A stretch of 17,648 nucleotides of DNA from an uncultured Clostridia bacterium (lineage in GTDB: Bacteria > Bacillota > Clostridia > TANB77 > RGIG9151), in contig CAKSUD010000030.1 in NCBI GenBank assembly GCA_934500865.1, forward strand, positions 1 through 17,648. The letters run 5' to 3'. Made by a program: the position numbers and the translations under genes. The notes under the pieces are model-generated. The model did no database searches. It was not told the DNA's origin and worked only from the letters and a program-made list of their open reading frames with translations. Position 1 is the first letter of the stretch, and each line of letters begins with the position of its first letter. Positions 1 through 7,304 of the stretch are shown here, piece after piece.

Positions 1-76
1 TGGTCGAGGTGACAGGGATCGAACCTGCGGCCCCATGGTCCCAAACCACGTGCGCTACCAGCTGCGCTACACCTCG
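1..76 (-). tRNA. tRNA-Pro (anticodon TGG)
   Basis: Read on the minus strand, the segment folds as a complete cloverleaf. The 7-bp acceptor stem CGAGGTG/CACCTCG is followed by discriminator A and an encoded CCA end at positions 3-1. The D arm reads GCGCAGCTGGTAGCGC. The anticodon loop TTTGGGA gives anticodon TGG, which decodes proline CCN codons. The T arm contains the standard GGTTCGATCC. The gene abuts the window edge but appears complete. It is transcribed divergently from enolase. Confidence 0.97.
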
Positions 77-88
77 ATGACTTAATAT

Positions 89-117
89 AATATATCATCG
101 TAAAACTAAAAAGTCAA
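89..117 (-). promoter_or_regulatory. Promoter of tRNA-Pro
   Basis: On the minus strand TTGACT (117-112) is followed by a 17-base spacer and TATATT (94-89), close to the sigma-A consensus. The predicted start lies a few bases before the tRNA 5' end at 76, which fits a tRNA promoter with a short 5' leader. Confidence 0.75.
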
Positions 118-155
118 TATATTTGGCAAATTTTTTTAAATAATTTGTTCTGTTA

Positions 156-184
156 TTGACTGAAAGCCTAAAAAGTAGTAAAAA
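156..184 (+). promoter_or_regulatory. Candidate promoter of eno
   Basis: TTGACT (156-161) is a good -35 element. With a 17-base spacer the -10 would be TAAAAG (179-184), which is weak; GAATAT a few bases later is an alternative. A short hairpin with a GAAA loop (GGGTGAAAGCCC, about 191-202) lies in the predicted leader. The enolase ribosome binding site AAAGGAAG lies near 231-238. Confidence 0.45.
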
Positions 185-244
185 GAATATGGGTGAAAGC
201 CCAAGCGAGAATTAGCAAATTTTTATATAGAAAGGAAGTTTGTT

Positions 245-1558
245 ATGAAACAATATTTAGAAATTGAAAGTGTATTTGCAAGAGAAATCTTAGACTCAAG
301 AGGAAATCCAACTGTTGAAGTTGAAGTTATCGTTGAGGGCGGAATTATGGGTAGAGCTGCTGTTCCATCCGGTGCATCAACTGGTGCTTTTGAAGCTGTT
401 GAGTTAAGAGATGGAGATAAGAACAGATATTTAGGAAAAGGCGTTGAGAACGCTGTTGATAATGTTAATACAATTATTGCTCCTGAAATCGAAGGAATGA
501 ATGTATTAGACCAAGTTGAAATTGATGAAACTATGATTGCATTAGACGGAACTCCTAATAAGGGTAAACTTGGCGCTAACGCAATTCTTGGTGTTTCTAT
601 GGCTTGTGCACATGCTGCTGCTGAAGCTTTAGGCTTGTCTTTATATCAATACATTGGTGGTATTAATGCTAAAACATTACCAGTTCCAATGATGAACATC
701 TTAAATGGTGGTAAACATGCTGATAACAACGTAAACATTCAAGAATTTATGATTATGCCTGTTGGCGCTGATTCTTGGAGAGAAGCACTTCGTATGTGTG
801 CAGAAGTTTTCCATAACTTAAAGAAAGTATTAAAAGGAAAAGGCTACAATACAGCTGTTGGAGATGAAGGTGGATTTGCTCCAAATCTTCAAAAAGATGA
901 AGAAGCTCTTGAAGTTATCGTTGAAGCTATCAAGGCTGCTGGATACAAACCAGGCGATGAATTTAAGATTGCTATAGATGCTGCTGCTACTGAAATGTAC
1001 GATGAAGCTAAGGCAAAGGGTAAAGAAGGATGCTACTACTTCTGGAAGACTGATATTATGAAGACTAAGGAAGAAATGGTTGAATTCTGGGCTGAACTTG
1101 CTGAAAAGTACCCTATAATTTCACTAGAAGATGGTCTTGCTGAAGAAGATTGGGAAGGTTGGAAGCTACTTACTGAAAAATTAGGTAAGAAGATTCAATT
1201 AGTTGGTGACGATTTATTCGTTACAAACACAGAAAGATTAAAGAAAGGTATCGAATTAGGAGTTGCAAACTCAATTTTAATTAAAGTTAACCAAATCGGT
1301 ACTTTAACAGAAACATTAGATGCTATCCAAATGGCTAACCGTGCTGGATACACAGCTGTTGTATCTCACCGTTCTGGAGAAACAGAAGACACAACAATTG
1401 CAGACTTAGTTGTTGCTATGAACGCTGGTCAAATTAAGACTGGTGCACCTTCAAGAACAGACAGAGTTGCTAAGTACAATCAATTATTAAGAATTGAAGA
1501 AGAACTTGGAAATATTTCTGAATATCTTGGACATGAAGCATTTTTTAATTTAAGATAA
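245..1558 (+). CDS. eno: Enolase (phosphopyruvate hydratase)
   Basis: A glycolytic enzyme of the cytoplasm that interconverts 2-phosphoglycerate and phosphoenolpyruvate. At 437 residues it has full family length. Catalytic and metal-binding positions are all visible: E167 in NIQEF, E208 in VGDEGGFAPN, Mg ligands D245 (IAIDAA), E295 (SLEDG) and D322 (GDD), the catalytic lysine K347 in ILIKVNQIGT, the SHRSGET loop at 374-380, and K398 in IKTGAPSRTDR. The start is supported by AAAGGAAG at a normal distance. The gene stands alone between its promoter and a strong terminator, so it is probably monocistronic. Codon choice (many AAG, AAC, GCT) fits a highly expressed gene. Confidence 0.99.
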   Translation: MKQYLEIESVFAREILDSRGNPTVEVEVIVEGGIMGRAAVPSGASTGAFEAVELRDGDKNRYLGKGVENAVDNVNTIIAPEIEGMNVLDQVEIDETMIALDGTPNKGKLGANAILGVSMACAHAAAEALGLSLYQYIGGINAKTLPVPMMNILNGGKHADNNVNIQEFMIMPVGADSWREALRMCAEVFHNLKKVLKGKGYNTAVGDEGGFAPNLQKDEEALEVIVEAIKAAGYKPGDEFKIAIDAAATEMYDEAKAKGKEGCYYFWKTDIMKTKEEMVEFWAELAEKYPIISLEDGLAEEDWEGWKLLTEKLGKKIQLVGDDLFVTNTERLKKGIELGVANSILIKVNQIGTLTETLDAIQMANRAGYTAVVSHRSGETEDTTIADLVVAMNAGQIKTGAPSRTDRVAKYNQLLRIEEELGNISEYLGHEAFFNLR

Positions 1559-1574
1559 TCTGAAAAAAGACATT

Positions 1575-1624
1575 AATAAGTTGTTAGAAAACTTTAGATA
1601 AGTTTTTTAACAACTTATTTTTTG
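1575..1624 (+). terminator. Rho-independent terminator of eno
   Basis: A 20-bp stem (1575-1594 with 1600-1619) contains one G-T wobble, has a 5-base loop TAGAT and is followed by a T run. It begins about 16 bases after the enolase stop codon. Confidence 0.9.
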
Positions 1625-1665
1625 TCGTCGTATGAAACTTTGTATAGTAGATGATTTCCACCAAT

Positions 1666-1707
1666 TTGGGATAAAATAGCTAAGAAAAATATAAAATAAA
1701 CCGATAA
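1666..1707 (+). promoter_or_regulatory. Candidate promoter(s) of the DUF2238/HNH unit
   Basis: Two readings overlap. A sigma-A type reading is TTGGGA (1666-1671), 18 bases, TATAAA (1690-1695). A sigma-D type reading is TAAG (1681-1684), 15 bases, ACCGATAA (1700-1707), matching 7 of 8 bases of the flagellar -10 consensus GCCGATAA. The region is very AT-rich, so chance matches are likely. The gene's ribosome binding site GGAGGA lies directly before the ATG at 1746. Confidence 0.4.
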
Positions 1708-1745
1708 TATTTTTGTTAAAATATATGTGATAATGGAGGAAGAAT

Positions 1746-2468
1746 ATGAAGAGAAATGTGAAATGGCTGGATGTACTTAATACCTTTGTTTTAATCTCGC
1801 TTATAATCGCAATAATTGCTGTTTCAGTTGTGTTGGTTTTAGCACCATCTACTCCTGATGCTACTTTACCATTTAAGAGATTAAAATCTGATTATGTTTT
1901 AATGCTTTTGCAATGCATAGTTGGTGTGTTTGCTATGCTACTCCCTAAATTCCTGAATGAAAAAGTCAATTTAAAAGTACCGTCTACTATGATGCTACTA
2001 TACACAATATTTTTGTATTGTTCGATTTATCTTGGAGAAGTTAGAAGCTTTTATTATAATGTTCCAAACTGGGATACGATTTTACATACGTTTAGTGGCG
2101 GAATGTTAGGAGCTTTAGGTTTTTCATTAATAACAATTTTAAACAGAACTGAAAAAGTTCCGGTTAATTTAAGTCCTATATTTGTAGCAGTGTTTTCTTT
2201 TTGCTTTGCACTTTCACTAGGCACTGTATGGGAGTTTTACGAGTTTACTGCTGATGGAATTTTAGGAACTAATATGCAAAAGTTTGCTTTTGAAAATGGA
2301 GAACCTATGCTTGGAAGAATGGCTTTAACAGATACAATGAAGGATTTAATAGTTGATGCGATAGGTGCATTATTTATTTCTATGGTTGGTTATGTTTCAT
2401 TGAAATATAAAAAAGGTTGGGTTGAAAAATTGCTGTTAAAGAAGGAAAGTAATAAGGTAAACAGTTAG
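1746..2468 (+). CDS. DUF2238 / YjdF-like integral membrane protein
   Basis: A 240-residue membrane protein with about six hydrophobic segments (roughly 13-33, 49-67, 82-97, 112-132, 144-162 and 201-217). Conserved polar motifs sit next to the membrane: W109-D110 and H114 in WDTILHTFSGGMLG, E163 and E166 in GTVWEFYEF, and D196, D200 and D204 in DTMKDLIVDAIGAL. This pattern matches the YjdF/DUF2238 family (PF09997) as I remember it; the family's biochemical role is not established to my knowledge. The start is set by a strong GGAGGA site. The next gene follows after 33 bases with no terminator, so the two are probably cotranscribed. Membrane location is confident, family moderately so. Confidence 0.75.
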   Translation: MKRNVKWLDVLNTFVLISLIIAIIAVSVVLVLAPSTPDATLPFKRLKSDYVLMLLQCIVGVFAMLLPKFLNEKVNLKVPSTMMLLYTIFLYCSIYLGEVRSFYYNVPNWDTILHTFSGGMLGALGFSLITILNRTEKVPVNLSPIFVAVFSFCFALSLGTVWEFYEFTADGILGTNMQKFAFENGEPMLGRMALTDTMKDLIVDAIGALFISMVGYVSLKYKKGWVEKLLLKKESNKVNS

Positions 2469-2501
2469 GTTATTTACTTAGAACATAAAGCTGGTGAAAA
2501 A

Positions 2502-4574
2502 ATGGGCGAGATTTTGAGCTTTGAAAATGCCGTAAATAGCAACAATAAAAGAGCTGAGAAAATGAATGCGATTGGTCAGCTTACATTAGAAGAGTTTGAA
2601 ACGGCATATTTGTATTTTGGCGGAAAGTGTGTTTATTCCGGTAAGCCAATAGATACAAAGCTTAGTATTGAACATATAATCCCCATAATGTCAGGTGGGC
2701 ATAGCTTGGCATTTAATTGCGTGCCTGTAATTAAGAAATATAATGAGCAAAAGAGTGGGTTTCACTTACTAGATTGGTGGAGAATGCAAACTGGAGAGAA
2801 TGGAAAGAGTCTATATAACCCACACAGGTTACTAAAATTGATTAATTATATGGTTAAAAGTTTAGAGGCAATTAACACTGGAAATGAAACTACACATGTT
2901 TTAATTGATAATGAAATAGATAAGTATTTAAATGATAATTTGGATTTGCTAAATAAAGATTTCAGTTTGCCATACAAGAAACCTACGTATAAGAATATAA
3001 GCAAGATCGAAACATATATGCGTATGGAGATGTCTCAAGAAGAATATATTGATAAAATGTATGATGAGCTAGATAGATTTAAGTTAAATGTTGCAATATT
3101 CTTTGAAGAGGCAATTTATGAGTTGTCTAAAGATATTCCTATGGAAGTAATAGAAGAGTTGAAACAGAAAATAAGCAATATTCCTAATATTTATATGGAG
3201 GGTAAAAAAATCTTTAAGAAGGAAATGAATGAAAAGGATATTGAAGTAAGAAAAGCAGTAATACACTGGGCAGAGGATGAAAAAATTGACAACAAATATG
3301 GAATTGTGGGTTATATGGATTTTGAAGTCCTAAAAAAGCAAGAAGATATTGTTGCATTTTTGGATTCTAGGAAGCAGAAAATACTTGAGTTACTTGGAGC
3401 GAATGAGAAAGATTTTAATAATATTGTTAATAAAATTCCGAATATCCTAACTGATTTAGATATAGAAAATAGAGTAAAAGATTTAATAGAAGGCTTAAAA
3501 ATAAATACCAATAAAGTAGAAGGCAAAAGTAGTGAGTTATATAGATACGTTACTAACAAGCCGGATTTATTACTAAGTGGCGAGAATATGAACATTTTAC
3601 TTCAATATGCCAGAAAGTATGATATAGACAAGCGAATATTTAAAAAAGGTATTCCGATCACTACCATTTTGGATAATTTGGAAGTGGCAATTGATGTTGT
3701 TAAAAAAGCTAATTTTGGATTGGAAGATAAGTTTGCCACGAGAATTATTGAGAAGATTATAAACAATAGCGATGGGAAGTTATTAAGGGATGCGTTTAAG
3801 AATTTAAAGAAAATCGTTAAAAATGAAAATAAGGGACAACCGAGACGGGATGTAGAAAGAAATGCTTCTAGGTGGTTTATTTGTATTTCTGAAAAGTATA
3901 CTGCGTTAGAAATGTTTAGCGGTAAGAGAATTAATCAGACCAGGAATTTATATAAAGATATGCAATTCGATGAAGAGGGCTTCTTAAAAGGAGTAAATCC
4001 TAATGCATATATCGTTCCTAAAATTATTCGATTTGCTAACTTAAAAATTGATAAAGAGGCTGAGGCTGAGCTGATAAATAACGTTTTCGCATCTGGTAAA
4101 ATAAAGAGTGGGGAGAGAGCTGATAAACTATTAAAGGAACTAGCTCATAGATTACTTATCCAATTTCCGGATTACAGCGAAGAAGATATTGTTCAAGAAG
4201 CTTCTAGATGGTTTGTTTATATCTCGGAGATGTCACAAGTTAGTTTAGATACAGTTTTTAATGAAAAGGAACGTGAAGAATACTTAGATATAACCCAAAA
4301 GCACTATAAAGAAATGAAGTTTACTGATAAAGGTGAATTTATCGATACTAAACTAGATGAGCTAAAAGGACATATAATAGGTGTAGACTATATGAAAATA
4401 GCAAATTCTTATCTTAATTCAAAAGGCGATTACTACTTAATAAAAGGCAATATGATTCCGAAAGAGGAAATAGAAAGTTTACTAGAAGAGGAATTGTCAA
4501 AATGCAAGAATAAAAGCGAAGTTAAAAAGGTATGTATTAGAACATTAAAGAAATTTTCTTCAAGAGAAAGATAA
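2502..4574 (+). CDS. Large protein with N-terminal HNH endonuclease domain
   Basis: A 690-residue soluble protein. Residues about 40-95 carry an HNH-type nuclease signature: GGKCVYSG, then LSIEHIIPIMSGGHS (E57, H58), N72, and YNEQK (N81, K84). Only one cysteine (C43) of the usual CxxC pair is present; the second is S46, so the structural zinc site of many HNH domains looks incomplete. The remaining 600 residues are mostly lysine- and glutamate-rich helices without a domain I recognise. Two related stretches occur near residues 448 and 563, both containing ASRWF followed by a hydrophobic (V/I)xIS stretch and a later (D/E)MxF. This suggests an internal duplication of about 115 residues. The start has GGTGA four bases upstream. 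A defence or DNA-processing role is possible, but there is no helicase, methylase or other defence partner beside it. Confidence 0.7.
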   Translation: MGEILSFENAVNSNNKRAEKMNAIGQLTLEEFETAYLYFGGKCVYSGKPIDTKLSIEHIIPIMSGGHSLAFNCVPVIKKYNEQKSGFHLLDWWRMQTGENGKSLYNPHRLLKLINYMVKSLEAINTGNETTHVLIDNEIDKYLNDNLDLLNKDFSLPYKKPTYKNISKIETYMRMEMSQEEYIDKMYDELDRFKLNVAIFFEEAIYELSKDIPMEVIEELKQKISNIPNIYMEGKKIFKKEMNEKDIEVRKAVIHWAEDEKIDNKYGIVGYMDFEVLKKQEDIVAFLDSRKQKILELLGANEKDFNNIVNKIPNILTDLDIENRVKDLIEGLKINTNKVEGKSSELYRYVTNKPDLLLSGENMNILLQYARKYDIDKRIFKKGIPITTILDNLEVAIDVVKKANFGLEDKFATRIIEKIINNSDGKLLRDAFKNLKKIVKNENKGQPRRDVERNASRWFICISEKYTALEMFSGKRINQTRNLYKDMQFDEEGFLKGVNPNAYIVPKIIRFANLKIDKEAEAELINNVFASGKIKSGERADKLLKELAHRLLIQFPDYSEEDIVQEASRWFVYISEMSQVSLDTVFNEKEREEYLDITQKHYKEMKFTDKGEFIDTKLDELKGHIIGVDYMKIANSYLNSKGDYYLIKGNMIPKEEIESLLEEELSKCKNKSEVKKVCIRTLKKFSSRER

Positions 4575-4599
4575 AAGAGTGCGAATTGCACTCTTTTTT
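4573..4599. terminator. Bidirectional terminator between convergent genes
   Basis: A 10-bp perfect stem AAAAGAGTGC / GCACTCTTTT with loop GAATT is flanked by A and T runs, so it can work on both strands. It overlaps the stop codon of the HNH gene (4572-4574) and abuts or overlaps the stop codon of motB (4600-4598), leaving almost no intergenic DNA. Confidence 0.85.
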
Positions 4600-5344
4600 A
4601 GTCTGTTTCTTCAACAGAATAGTTTCTTAAAATAGTTATTTCAACACGTCTGTTTTTAGCTCTGCCCTCGGCAGTGCTGTTATCTGCAATGGGCTTAAAT
4701 TCACCATAAGATGTAGCACTTAAATATTCGCCATTAAGTCCACAATCTCTAACTAAAGTTCTAAGAACTTTTACGGCTCTTAAGCTTCCGAGTTCCCAGT
4801 TAGTTTCTAGATTTTTAATGTTGCCACCCATTGGTACATTATCTGTATGTCCTTCGATTTGAATGTAGTTTGTAGGGAATTTTTTTAATGCATTACCAAT
4901 TTTATTTAGCACGAACATCGCATCAGTATTATTTATATCTGCACTACCACTCTTAAAGAGAACGGCATCTTTTATTCGAATATGGACACCAATTTCATCG
5001 ATAGTCACTTCAATTGAATCTTCCGAAAGTTCTGGGACACTCATTGTAATAGATTCGATTTCTTCCTTGATTTCTTGCATATTTTGGTTTTCCATCATAG
5101 CAAGGGATTCACCTGAAAATGTTTCTAAAATGTCTGAGCCTGTGCCATCTAATATAAATTCTGTACCACTAAAGGAACCTGCAATAGCACTTAAAACTTC
5201 TTTAGCTTTTTCTGTATCTTGATTGGCTGTCGCATACAACACTATGAAGAATACAAGTAGTAAATTCATAAGGTCGGAGTATGTAACGGTCCAACGTTCT
5301 GCATTATCATGCTCCTCCGGAGCAACTTTAGGTTTCCTAGGCAT
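4598..5344 (-). CDS. motB: Flagellar motor stator protein MotB
   Basis: A 248-residue stator subunit that anchors the ion channel to peptidoglycan. One N-terminal membrane helix (about 21-40) carries the essential ion-binding aspartate D24 in TYSDLMNLLLVFFIVLYA. A linker follows, then an OmpA/MotB peptidoglycan-binding domain (about 120-240) with EGHTDNVP (164-171), NWELGSLRA (182-190) and GRAKNRRVEI (227-236). The LVFF part of the helix resembles sodium-type MotS, and the IVLYA part resembles proton-type MotB, so I do not assign the coupling ion. It lies 6 bases after motA, with a GGAG-type ribosome binding site near the end of motA, so translation is probably coupled. Confidence 0.95.
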   Translation of the reverse strand: MPRKPKVAPEEHDNAERWTVTYSDLMNLLLVFFIVLYATANQDTEKAKEVLSAIAGSFSGTEFILDGTGSDILETFSGESLAMMENQNMQEIKEEIESITMSVPELSEDSIEVTIDEIGVHIRIKDAVLFKSGSADINNTDAMFVLNKIGNALKKFPTNYIQIEGHTDNVPMGGNIKNLETNWELGSLRAVKVLRTLVRDCGLNGEYLSATSYGEFKPIADNSTAEGRAKNRRVEITILRNYSVEETD

Positions 5345-5350
5345 TTATTC

Positions 5351-6163
5351 TCACTCCTTCGCCTTGTTTCTTGCTTTTTGTTGTTCTTCACGTAAAGCAA
5401 GATTTACTCCTGTGAGTTCTGCAATTAATTCATAACTTAATTTGTCTTTCATAACCTTAGGGTTTTCACCGGCTTGAATTGAAAGTATACCTTCTATAAC
5501 AAGCTCGGAAGCTGCCATTTCGTTTTTCATTACAGTTTTTATTTTTTTACCGAAAGCTAAGTAAACAACGTTAGCAAAACATACACCGTATAATGTAGCA
5601 ACGAACGCAACGGCGATTGAGTGACCGAGTTCAGAAGTATCACCACTAATATTACCCAAAACGCTTATCATACCCATAACTGTACCTATAATACCCATAG
5701 TAGGGGAGTATCCGCCGGCAGCTTCGAATATGGCAGCACATGCGTCTAAGTCTTTTTCATCAATTTCTGCTTGTCTAGATAATGTATCATATACTAAATC
5801 TTTATCCAAGCCACTCATTATAAGTTCTAGACCTTTTTTAATCATCTTATTATCTTGCTTAGGAATTTCTTCTTCTAGGCTTAGTATTCCGGAACGTCTT
5901 GCCTTATCTGATAATTCAGTAAGTCTGTCAATTATAGCTAATCGGTCAACAGGCTTATTAGCGAATACGACTTTCATGGCTTTTCCCAGCTTTTTCATAT
6001 CTGACATAGGAAAGGAAACCATAACACTTCCTATTGTTCCACCGAAAACTATCATTGCTGATGTAGGTTGTAACAAGGCACCTAATGTTCCACCTTCCAT
6101 AAAGAATGCTGCAATAAACATTGAAAAGGCTAATACAAGACCACCAACACTTAATATATCCAT
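5351..6163 (-). CDS. motA: Flagellar motor stator protein MotA
   Basis: A 270-residue inner-membrane protein with four helices (about 5-22, 31-51, 152-172 and 184-204) and a large cytoplasmic loop between helices 2 and 3. In that loop R90 and the glutamates near 97-99 are the expected rotor-contact charges. GYSPTMGIIGTVMG contains P154, matching the conserved E. coli P173. At the position of the second conserved proline (E. coli P222) this protein reads YLAFGKKIK, so an alanine (A203) appears to replace it. The start at 6163 has GGAGG (6179-6175) 11 bases upstream. An ATG at 6173 is nearer that site but in another frame. It is transcribed with motB from a sigma-D-type promoter. Confidence 0.95.
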   Translation of the reverse strand: MDILSVGGLVLAFSMFIAAFFMEGGTLGALLQPTSAMIVFGGTIGSVMVSFPMSDMKKLGKAMKVVFANKPVDRLAIIDRLTELSDKARRSGILSLEEEIPKQDNKMIKKGLELIMSGLDKDLVYDTLSRQAEIDEKDLDACAAIFEAAGGYSPTMGIIGTVMGMISVLGNISGDTSELGHSIAVAFVATLYGVCFANVVYLAFGKKIKTVMKNEMAASELVIEGILSIQAGENPKVMKDKLSYELIAELTGVNLALREEQQKARNKAKE

Positions 6164-6202
6164 AAACTTTCATTCCTCCAATATATAATTCTACACAAAA
6201 TA

Positions 6203-6229
6203 CTATCGGCTAAAAATGAAAAAACTTAA
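6203..6229 (-). promoter_or_regulatory. Sigma-D (flagellar) promoter of motAB
   Basis: On the minus strand TTAA (6229-6226) is followed by 15 bases and GCCGATAG (6210-6203). The flagellar sigma factor consensus is TAAA, about 15 bases, GCCGATAA/T. The -10 matches 7 of 8 bases and the spacing is right. The predicted start falls about 30 bases before the motA ATG. The gene class fits this sigma factor. Confidence 0.75.
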
Positions 6230-6510
6230 CGAAAAGCTTATAGAAAGTGAATTTTATAAAAAAGGTGGACTACTGTCCACACCATGTTGACCTTCGGTCA
6301 ACAACATCAAGGAAATCTTTTTCACTCTGTGAAACTGTTTGTTGCTAAATCAAAGATTTAGACAAACACTTTTGTTTTCTGTCGGTCGTTCGAGCTACTA
6401 ATTAAAATTTTTAACGCTGATTTCATCAGCTAAATTTTAATTAGACTGGATTTTCGTTAAGTTGAATTTTTAACTCATAGCTCGAACTTCCCTAAAAAAT
6501 AAATTAAGGG
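6223..6510 (-). ncRNA. Candidate structured RNA (unidentified)
   Basis: This gene-free stretch between motA and spoIIIAB is packed with inverted repeats: 6265-6270/6275-6280 (6 bp); 6286-6292/6296-6302 (7 bp, loop TTC); 6320-6325/6329-6334 (6 bp, loop TCT); 6337-6342 plus 6345-6351 with 6355-6367 (13 bp, 2-base bulge); 6388-6397/6478-6487 (10 bp, GTTCGAGCTA) enclosing 6398-6410/6432-6444 (13 bp) and 6416-6421/6425-6430 (6 bp); and 6490-6495/6504-6510. A 13-base pair AACTTAACGAAAA (6223-6235) and its complement (6451-6463) could form a long-range helix or pseudoknot. The minus strand is favoured because its last hairpin is followed by T6. I find no match to a family I know (tmRNA, 6S, SRP, RNase P, T-box or GEMM). 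A regulated motAB leader is an alternative. Confidence 0.55.
6258..6283 (-). terminator. Rho-independent terminator on the minus strand
   Basis: Read on the minus strand, GTGGAC, loop AGTA, GTCCAC is extended by an outer GG/C pairing with a bulge and followed by TTTTTT (6263-6258). It ends a minus-strand transcript upstream of the motA promoter and supports an RNA gene reading towards motA. Confidence 0.6.
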
Positions 6511-6540
6511 TATATTTATATCTTCTTATGAATATACATA
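6510..6540 (+). promoter_or_regulatory. Candidate sigma-E promoter of the spoIIIA operon
   Basis: GTATATT (6510-6516), 16 bases, TATACATA (6533-6540) resembles the mother-cell sigma-E consensus (ATATT type -35, CATACAnT type -10), with partial -10 agreement and a spacer slightly long. It lies 30 bases before the spoIIIAB ATG. In Bacillus subtilis spoIIIA is a sigma-E operon, which is the main support. Confidence 0.4.
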
Positions 6541-6570
6541 GTATTAAACAAAAGACAAGGGAGTGTAAAT

Positions 6571-7083
6571 ATGAGAATTATAGGATGTGCGGTAATTATA
6601 GGGATATGTATGGCAATAGGCAGAACTTTAGCAGGGGGATACGTTGCACGTGCAAGTAATTTACAAACTTTTATAACTTCTCTTACTTTGCTTAGAGCTA
6701 AGATTGGCTTTGGACAAGAAATTTTAGAAATGGCATTTTATGAAATAGGAAACACCATTGGCGGTACTATTGGGAAAATGTTTTCTGAAATTTCTGAAGA
6801 AATTTCTAAGAATGAACAAGCTATTTCAGATATTTGGGGTGAAAAAGTTGAAGAGTATTTTAAGTATTATGACTTTACGTTTGAAGATGAGAGAATTTTA
6901 CTCGATTTTGGGAATACATTGGGAAAGGGAGATATAGATGAGGAAATAAGGAATATTAATTTAGCAGTCGAGAGATTAAAAACTATGCTTATGACCGCGA
7001 ATGAAGAAAAAACTAAATATGCAAAGTTATATAGAACTTTAGGTGGAATTGGTGGCACAGCTCTTGCCATAATTTTAGTTTAA
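6571..7083 (+). CDS. spoIIIAB: Stage III sporulation protein AB
   Basis: A 170-residue mother-cell membrane protein of the SpoIIIA-SpoIIQ feeding-tube (secretion-like) complex that keeps the forespore active after engulfment. It has an N-terminal hydrophobic segment (about 1-18), a long helical middle with the family pattern LxxFxxSLxLLRAKIGFGQEIL (near 31-52), and a C-terminal hydrophobic segment LGGIGGTALAIILV. This SpoIIIAB layout recalls GspF-type secretion proteins. It is the first gene of the cluster here; spoIIIAA, encoding the partner ATPase, normally precedes it and is missing from the window. The ribosome binding site is AAGGGAG upstream of the ATG. Confidence 0.92.
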   Translation: MRIIGCAVIIGICMAIGRTLAGGYVARASNLQTFITSLTLLRAKIGFGQEILEMAFYEIGNTIGGTIGKMFSEISEEISKNEQAISDIWGEKVEEYFKYYDFTFEDERILLDFGNTLGKGDIDEEIRNINLAVERLKTMLMTANEEKTKYAKLYRTLGGIGGTALAIILV

Positions 7084-7098
7084 AGGAGAGAGGTTTAT

Positions 7099-7293
7099 AT
7101 GAATGTTGATTTGATTTTCAAAATTGCAGCAATAGGTATTTTAGTTTCTGTGCTTCACCAAGTCTTAGTAAGGGCAGGACGCGAGGACCAAGCAATGCTG
7201 ACGACGTTAACCGGACTTATTGTGGTTTTGTCTATGGTTATAAGGGAAATAAGCAACTTATTTAACTCGGTTAAAACTATTTTTAATTTATAG
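7099..7293 (+). CDS. spoIIIAC: Stage III sporulation protein AC
   Basis: A 64-residue protein with two hydrophobic helices (about 5-24 and 35-55), the normal size and shape for this subunit. The central stretch LVSVLHQVLVRAGREDQAML is family-typical: a helix, a short basic/acidic loop with GRED, then a second helix. AAAGGAGAGAGG precedes the ATG. It lies 15 bases after spoIIIAB and touches spoIIIAD. Confidence 0.92.
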   Translation: MNVDLIFKIAAIGILVSVLHQVLVRAGREDQAMLTTLTGLIVVLSMVIREISNLFNSVKTIFNL

Positions 7294-7304
7294 TGGAGGT
7301 ATTT

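Noticed and set aside
2502..4574. RNA-guided nuclease (IscB/IsrB/Cas9-like) reading of the HNH protein
   Set aside because: The HNH motif is at the extreme N terminus, and no RuvC motifs or bridge helix are visible; the nearby hairpin array is separated by motAB.
5730..6188. Plus-strand open frame of 152 codons opposite motA
   Set aside because: motA is clearly real on the other strand; this frame has no recognisable features.
6337..6385. Plus-strand terminator (13-bp hairpin followed by ACTTTTGTTTTC)
   Set aside because: The T run is interrupted and there is no plus-strand gene upstream to terminate; treated as part of the structured array.
6223..6463. Miniature inverted-repeat transposon (13-base inverted ends)
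   Set aside because: No target-site duplication is visible, the left arm overlaps the motA promoter, and another 10-bp stem extends past the right end. Not fully excluded without a genome-wide search.
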